Shown: positions 60,262 through 64,000 of the stretch, piece after piece
Position numbering within the stretch: the stretch's first letter is position 1
Layout of the letters: every line of letters starts with the position of its first letter
From: Chitinophaga silvisoli
GTDB lineage: Bacteria > Bacteroidota > Bacteroidia > Chitinophagales > Chitinophagaceae
Length of the DNA stretch: 64,000 bases
Direction of reading: 5' to 3'
Assembly (NCBI RefSeq): GCF_003412465.1
Contig: NZ_QTJV01000007.1
Location: forward strand, 62,001 to 126,000
Position numbers and translations under genes: made by a program
The notes under the pieces: generated by a model
The model's input: the letters and a program-made list of their open reading frames with translations, nothing else
Told to the model about the DNA's origin: nothing
Database searches by the model: none

Positions 60262-61440
60262 ATGCAATCAACTCCGCGCCAGGCATGGTTAGACTGGCTC
60301 CGAATCCTTGCCATCTTCGGCGTTCTTATCTTCCACTCCGCCATGCCTTTCGCTACCGACCTCGATTGGCACATCCGGAACAAGGAAACCAGCAATATCC
60401 TCTTAGAAATGAACCAATGGCTGCATATGTTCCGGATGCCCCTGCTATTTTTCATCTCAGGAACCGTCAGTTATTACATGCTGCAAAGCCGCAATGCAGG
60501 CGGGTTTATTAAGCTAAGAATGACCAAGTTATTTATCCCATTGATCTTTGGAATGCTGGTAATTGTACCCCCACAAGTCTACATGGAAAGACTCACCCAG
60601 GGATACCACGGGTCTTACCTACGCTTCTATACCGACATGTTTGCCACCGGCCCTTACCCAAAAGGAAACCTGAGCTGGCATCACCTGTGGTTCATTTTAT
60701 ACCTGGTTTTGTATGACATCATTTGCGCACCTTTGTTCGCCTGGATTGTTTCAACAAAAGGAACAAATTTCAGGGGAAAACTTGCCTGGCTGAGTAAAGG
60801 CAAGCGGATCTACCTGCTTACCCTCCCCGGGATTATTGTGTATACCGCTTTTACCCTGCAATACCCCGAATCAAATACTTTCTGGGGCGACTGGGCTTAC
60901 ATGGCCTACTGGCTGCTGTTTTTGATTCCCGGCTTCCTGTGCATCGCGAATCCGGCATTGATGGACAGCCTGGAACGAAACAGGAAAACTACTTTTATCA
61001 TTGCATTCTTATCCCTGGTTGCCATCAATGCCGTACGCTGGAATGACCTGAGCCCATGGGATGTATTGCCCGACTGGCAGCATGACTATCGTACCTATGC
61101 ATTCATGGCCATGAAATCGCTCTGCGGCTGGGCCTGGGTCCTTACCTGCATCGGATATGGAAAAAAAAACCTCAACAGGCCCCATCCTGCACTCAGGTAC
61201 CTCAACGAAGCCGTATATCCCTTTTATATCCTGCATCAGACCGTCATCGTCATCCTGGCGTATTATGTCGTAAAAGCACCGGATGAGGTAGCGATGAAGT
61301 ATATCTTCATAGTGCTGGTGACCCTGGCTATCTGTATGGCAGTCTTTCACCATTTTATCAGACCGTACAACATCACAAGATGGCTGTTTGGAATGAAAAG
61401 AATCGTAAATTCTCCCCCTAAAACCGAAAGTGAAGGATGA
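60262..61440 (+). CDS. Membrane acyltransferase, acyltransferase-3 (OafA-like) family
   Basis: 392 aa from ATG 60262; an in-frame TTG lies nine bases upstream. About ten membrane helices. WLDWLRILAIFGVLIFHSAM, with His in the first helix region, MPLLFFISGTVSYYML, GNLSWHHLWFILYLVLYDI and FYILHQTVIVILAYYVV are the family landmarks. These enzymes acylate sugars or glycolipids at the inner membrane. Its stop overlaps the start of the kinase gene (ATGA), so it is co-expressed with the two-component system and may modify the envelope component that is sensed. Confidence 0.88.
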   Translation: MQSTPRQAWLDWLRILAIFGVLIFHSAMPFATDLDWHIRNKETSNILLEMNQWLHMFRMPLLFFISGTVSYYMLQSRNAGGFIKLRMTKLFIPLIFGMLVIVPPQVYMERLTQGYHGSYLRFYTDMFATGPYPKGNLSWHHLWFILYLVLYDIICAPLFAWIVSTKGTNFRGKLAWLSKGKRIYLLTLPGIIVYTAFTLQYPESNTFWGDWAYMAYWLLFLIPGFLCIANPALMDSLERNRKTTFIIAFLSLVAINAVRWNDLSPWDVLPDWQHDYRTYAFMAMKSLCGWAWVLTCIGYGKKNLNRPHPALRYLNEAVYPFYILHQTVIVILAYYVVKAPDEVAMKYIFIVLVTLAICMAVFHHFIRPYNITRWLFGMKRIVNSPPKTESEG

Positions 61441-62453
61441 TGAAATCGAAACGGGTATTTTTGGACGGAAGTATCTATGGCCTGGTCACTTACTTCACCA
61501 TCCGCTTACTGCTGGATACTGTGACCGGTATGAAGTTCTGGGAACGCAGCTGGCAACTGAACAGCATGGAAATCGGGATCTGTCTCATCGCCGGCTGGTT
61601 ATTTGTCATCGGGCAGGACTACCTGTTCAGGTACTTTGATACCCACTGGGCGGATGAATTCACCAGAAAGCGGATCCTGAAGGAACTGGGCGTAGTGACC
61701 CTGTTCATGCTTTTTATGCAGAATGTCCTGATCCTGCCCATCCCGATCTTTACGGACGACGGACTGCAGTGGTTCGATTTTGCAGATGTGAATGTCATAC
61801 CTTTGCTCTATGGATATATCTACTATGGCCTGCGAAGAAGTAATACCTTCCTGCAGGCTTATGTAGATAACCGGCTCAAACTCGAAAAGGTCATGAACGA
61901 CCAGCTGCAGGCGGAATTAAAATTCCTGAAAGCCCAGCTGCACCCGCATTTCCTGTTCAACGCGCTCAACACCATTTACTTCCAGATGGATGAAGATGTA
62001 AGCGCTGCCAAGAAAAGCGTGGAATTGTTTTCATCATTGATCCGGTACCAATTGTACGACCAGCAGCAAACCGTGCCTGTCAGACAGGAACTGGATTACC
62101 TGGAGAGCTTTATCAGTCTGCAGCAACTACGCGCGTCAGAGAAATTATCGCTCCAGGTACATTTCGATCCGGCACTCCAGGCACAAACCATTTACCCCTT
62201 ATTGTTCTTCCCCCTGGTAGAAAATGCGTTTAAGTATGTAGGCGGAAATTATCACCTGCGCATAAATGCCATTTTAAAAGGCGACAGGATCATATTTGAA
62301 GCCGAGAATGATATTCCTCCGGAAATACAAGGAACCGGCGGAATTGGCCTTGAAAACCTGCAAAGACGGCTCGAATTATTATACCCGGCCAGGCATACTT
62401 TGCAAATTGAACCATCAGCCACCCAATTTAAAGTGAGACTCGAATTATTATGA
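61437..62453 (+). CDS. LytS-type sensor histidine kinase
   Basis: 338 aa. Four membrane helices (about 10-135) and a linker helix precede the His_kinase domain with the signature LKAQLHPHFLFNALNTIYFQ and FSSLIRYQLYDQQQTVPVRQ; the ATP-binding part has VENAFKYVGGNYHL and GTGGIGLENLQRRL. There is no recognisable extracellular domain. It pairs with the LytTR regulator gene that overlaps its stop (ATGA). Signal unknown. Confidence 0.92.
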   Translation: MMKSKRVFLDGSIYGLVTYFTIRLLLDTVTGMKFWERSWQLNSMEIGICLIAGWLFVIGQDYLFRYFDTHWADEFTRKRILKELGVVTLFMLFMQNVLILPIPIFTDDGLQWFDFADVNVIPLLYGYIYYGLRRSNTFLQAYVDNRLKLEKVMNDQLQAELKFLKAQLHPHFLFNALNTIYFQMDEDVSAAKKSVELFSSLIRYQLYDQQQTVPVRQELDYLESFISLQQLRASEKLSLQVHFDPALQAQTIYPLLFFPLVENAFKYVGGNYHLRINAILKGDRIIFEAENDIPPEIQGTGGIGLENLQRRLELLYPARHTLQIEPSATQFKVRLELL

Positions 62454-63148
62454 AAATATCCTGTATTGTAACCGACGACGAACCATTTGCAAGAAAAGGA
62501 TTGCAGGGGTACATAGAAAAGATAGATTTCCTGGAACTGAAGGGCATGTGCGAAAATGCCGTAGAACTGAACTCCCTGCTCAGAAAGCAGGCGGTAGATG
62601 TGCTGTTTTTAGATATTGAAATGCCTTATATGACTGGAATAGAGCTATTGAAGAACTTATCAAAGCCTCCAAAAGTGGTCTTTACAACTGCCTATGAAAA
62701 ATACGCGGTTCACGGGTATGAGCTGGAAGTACTGGATTATTTATTAAAACCCATCTCTTTCGAAAGATTCCTCAAAACTGCCAATAAAATCCACGATTAT
62801 TTCCAGCAGCAACAGGGAGGCAATGACTACTTTTTTGTAAAAGTAGATAGCAGGCTGGAAAAAATCAGTGTCAATGACATCCTCTTTGTAGAGGCGATGG
62901 AGAATTATGTCGCCATTCATATCCCTGGCAGGAAAATTATCACCCATCTTACCTTAAAGATGCTGCAGGAGCACCTGCCTGCAACATCCTTTGTACAACC
63001 TCATAAGTCTTACCTGGTGGCCATCGACAAGATCAATAGTATCGAAGGGAATACCCTGTATGTAGGTGCTTTCCAGATCCCTGTTTCAAAATATCAAAAG
63101 GAAGAAACTCTCCAGCGCATCCTGAATAACCGCTTCCTAAAGCGATAA
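62450..63148 (+). CDS. LytTR-family response regulator
   Basis: 232 aa. Receiver domain 1-120 with D9-D10 and phospho-acceptor Asp55 (DVLFLDIEMPYMTG), and conserved Lys in LLKPISFERF. The LytTR domain (about 130-230) has FFVKVDSRLEKISVNDILFV, EAMENYVAIH and FVQPHKSYLVAIDKINSIEG. It is activated by the kinase encoded before it. The 3' end overlaps the convergent protease gene by 12 bp. Target genes are unknown; the operon itself is a likely target. Confidence 0.92.
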   Translation: MKISCIVTDDEPFARKGLQGYIEKIDFLELKGMCENAVELNSLLRKQAVDVLFLDIEMPYMTGIELLKNLSKPPKVVFTTAYEKYAVHGYELEVLDYLLKPISFERFLKTANKIHDYFQQQQGGNDYFFVKVDSRLEKISVNDILFVEAMENYVAIHIPGRKIITHLTLKMLQEHLPATSFVQPHKSYLVAIDKINSIEGNTLYVGAFQIPVSKYQKEETLQRILNNRFLKR

Positions 63149-64000
63149 GGCAGCTGCCGCATTCACGACACCCCAGCCAAAAGAACTATTGCGGTTGACA
63201 GGGTAGGAGGCCGCTCTGCGCATCTTGCTGATTATGCTATCCCGGGGATATTCCGGGTGCTTACTCCAGATCAGCGCTGCAATACCGGCACAACTTGCAG
63301 TGGCCACTGATGATCCGCCCACTGTAGAAGGGACATCCCCACTCATGGCAATGCTCAGTGGGTGTAACCCGGTACCGGCTTTTTCCATCACGATCGTAAA
63401 ATCTACCTTACTACCTACATGGCAGTCATCGCAGCGTGTAGTAAGGTTATCCTTCACACCTGTCACCGCATGCACCTGTGGTTGATTGGCCGGGAAGATC
63501 ACGCCTACAAAGCCTGCAAAGAAAGAAAAGGAAGTACCCGCTGCACAGAACATCAACTTTTGTTTGCTATCTGCATAGGCAATGGCATCCTTGATCTGTC
63601 CGTAGCTGAAGATAGTGCCCAGGCTCATACTGATAATCTTTACCTCCGGATCATCGCCACCCAGTACATACGCATCCGTTACTCCGTTTACTGATTTTGA
63701 AGAGAGGATCACCACGTTCTCCGCCGCATGGACCATGAGCAGGTTACAGTTGTACGCAATACCTGCCGTATTGCCATCCGTACCACGCGGTCCTGCGAGT
63801 GTACCTGCCATGCTGGTGCCATGGCCACAATCGTCATTCAGCGATCCGCCTGAATAAGTGACGGCACGGGTAATCGTTCTACCCGAAGAGTAACCCTGGT
63901 TAAATGCCGATCCTAAATTCTCCTGCGCATCACTGATGCCCGTATCGATGATCATCACTTTGATGTTCGCACCGGTAGATAACTGCCAGGCCTCCGGGAT
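63137..64000 (-). CDS. Subtilisin-like (S8) serine protease, C-terminal part (5' end outside window)
   Basis: The frame remains open to the window edge (IPEAWQLSTGANIKVMIIDT), giving about 287 residues. The catalytic Asp lies in VMIIDTGISDA, the His in DDCGHGTSMAGTLAG, the oxyanion/Asn-like region in MFCAAGTSFSFFAGF (the usual Asn is not evident) and the Ser in VGGSSVATASCAGIAALIW (GSS for the usual GTS). No C-terminal sorting domain follows; it ends VNAAAALSL. Probably secreted, but the N-terminus is not visible. It converges on and slightly overlaps the LytTR regulator gene. Confidence 0.85.
   Translation of the reverse strand: MPEAWQLSTGANIKVMIIDTGISDAQENLGSAFNQGYSSGRTITRAVTYSGGSLNDDCGHGTSMAGTLAGPRGTDGNTAGIAYNCNLLMVHAAENVVILSSKSVNGVTDAYVLGGDDPEVKIISMSLGTIFSYGQIKDAIAYADSKQKLMFCAAGTSFSFFAGFVGVIFPANQPQVHAVTGVKDNLTTRCDDCHVGSKVDFTIVMEKAGTGLHPLSIAMSGDVPSTVGGSSVATASCAGIAALIWSKHPEYPRDSIISKMRRAASYPVNRNSSFGWGVVNAAAALSL

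Noticed and set aside
62450..63148. Overlap of the LytTR regulator with the convergent protease as regulatory antisense
   Set aside because: Only 12 bp overlap; convergent ends this close are ordinary in compact genomes.

Overview
The window is a stretch of a Bacteroidota chromosome, most like Chitinophaga or a close relative. The signs are SusC/SusD pairing, 7TMR-DISM signalling proteins, LytTR regulators, DUF4280 PAAR-like spikes, Bacteroidota-type Rhs cores (YYPFG...GRF), TAnnTTTG-like promoters and lipoprotein-rich loci. No rRNA, tRNA or CRISPR array was seen.

Layout. (1) 1-9.2 kb: type VI secretion effector locus. It holds the end of a VgrG spike, a DUF3289 effector, a lipoprotein and a hypothetical. 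Then comes a 1312-residue PAAR-like protein carrying two different peptidoglycan-hydrolase domains (GH19 and MepA/M74-like), followed by two paralogous lipoproteins that look like its immunity proteins. (2) 9.2-19.9 kb: a 7TM sensor with a transposase-derived zinc ribbon and helix-turn-helix tail, then a polysaccharide utilisation locus of SusC, SusD, GH3 and GH30, probably for a fungal-type beta-glucan. (3) 20-27 kb: single housekeeping or accessory genes (HAD hydrolase, MFS exporter, GNAT, SMUG2-like uracil-DNA glycosylase, an acyltransferase with a Cys nucleophile, an SDR). The gaps hold degenerate 20-24 bp tandem repeats. (4) 27-36.9 kb, minus strand: a kdp potassium-transport operon (116-aa protein, 27-aa membrane peptide, kdpF, kdpA, kdpB, kdpC, an ArgA-like GNAT, a KdpD sensor half without kinase, a separate histidine kinase). 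It has a sigma-54-type promoter and an NtrC-family regulator gene just upstream. (5) 37-39.4 kb: small genes, including a LytTR gene whose 5' end is amplified as a 110-bp tandem repeat.

(6) 39.4-57.2 kb is a visibly A+T-rich accessory region. It opens with a segment bounded by a ~172-bp inverted repeat derived from an IS4-type transposase end. It contains orphan C-terminal pieces of Rhs polymorphic toxins (a deaminase, a papain-like domain, a decayed HYD1 ADP-ribosyltransferase, a DxRGQ tail and others), each followed by candidate immunity genes, many duplicated or broken. No full-length Rhs gene is present. A helix-turn-helix plus P-loop ATPase gene pair and a palindromic repeat array lie in the middle. 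(7) 57.3-59.7 kb, minus strand: an 803-aa protein resembling effectors of extracellular contractile injection systems, with a nuclease-like motif and coiled coils. (8) 60.2-63.1 kb: an operon of a membrane acyltransferase, a LytS-type kinase and a LytTR response regulator. (9) The right edge holds part of a subtilisin-like protease on the minus strand.

The common thread is interbacterial conflict: T6SS effectors at the left, a toxin/immunity fragment collection in the middle and an eCIS-like nuclease at the right, set among nutrient-uptake and ion-homeostasis genes. All functional statements come from reading sequence motifs; no database search was run.
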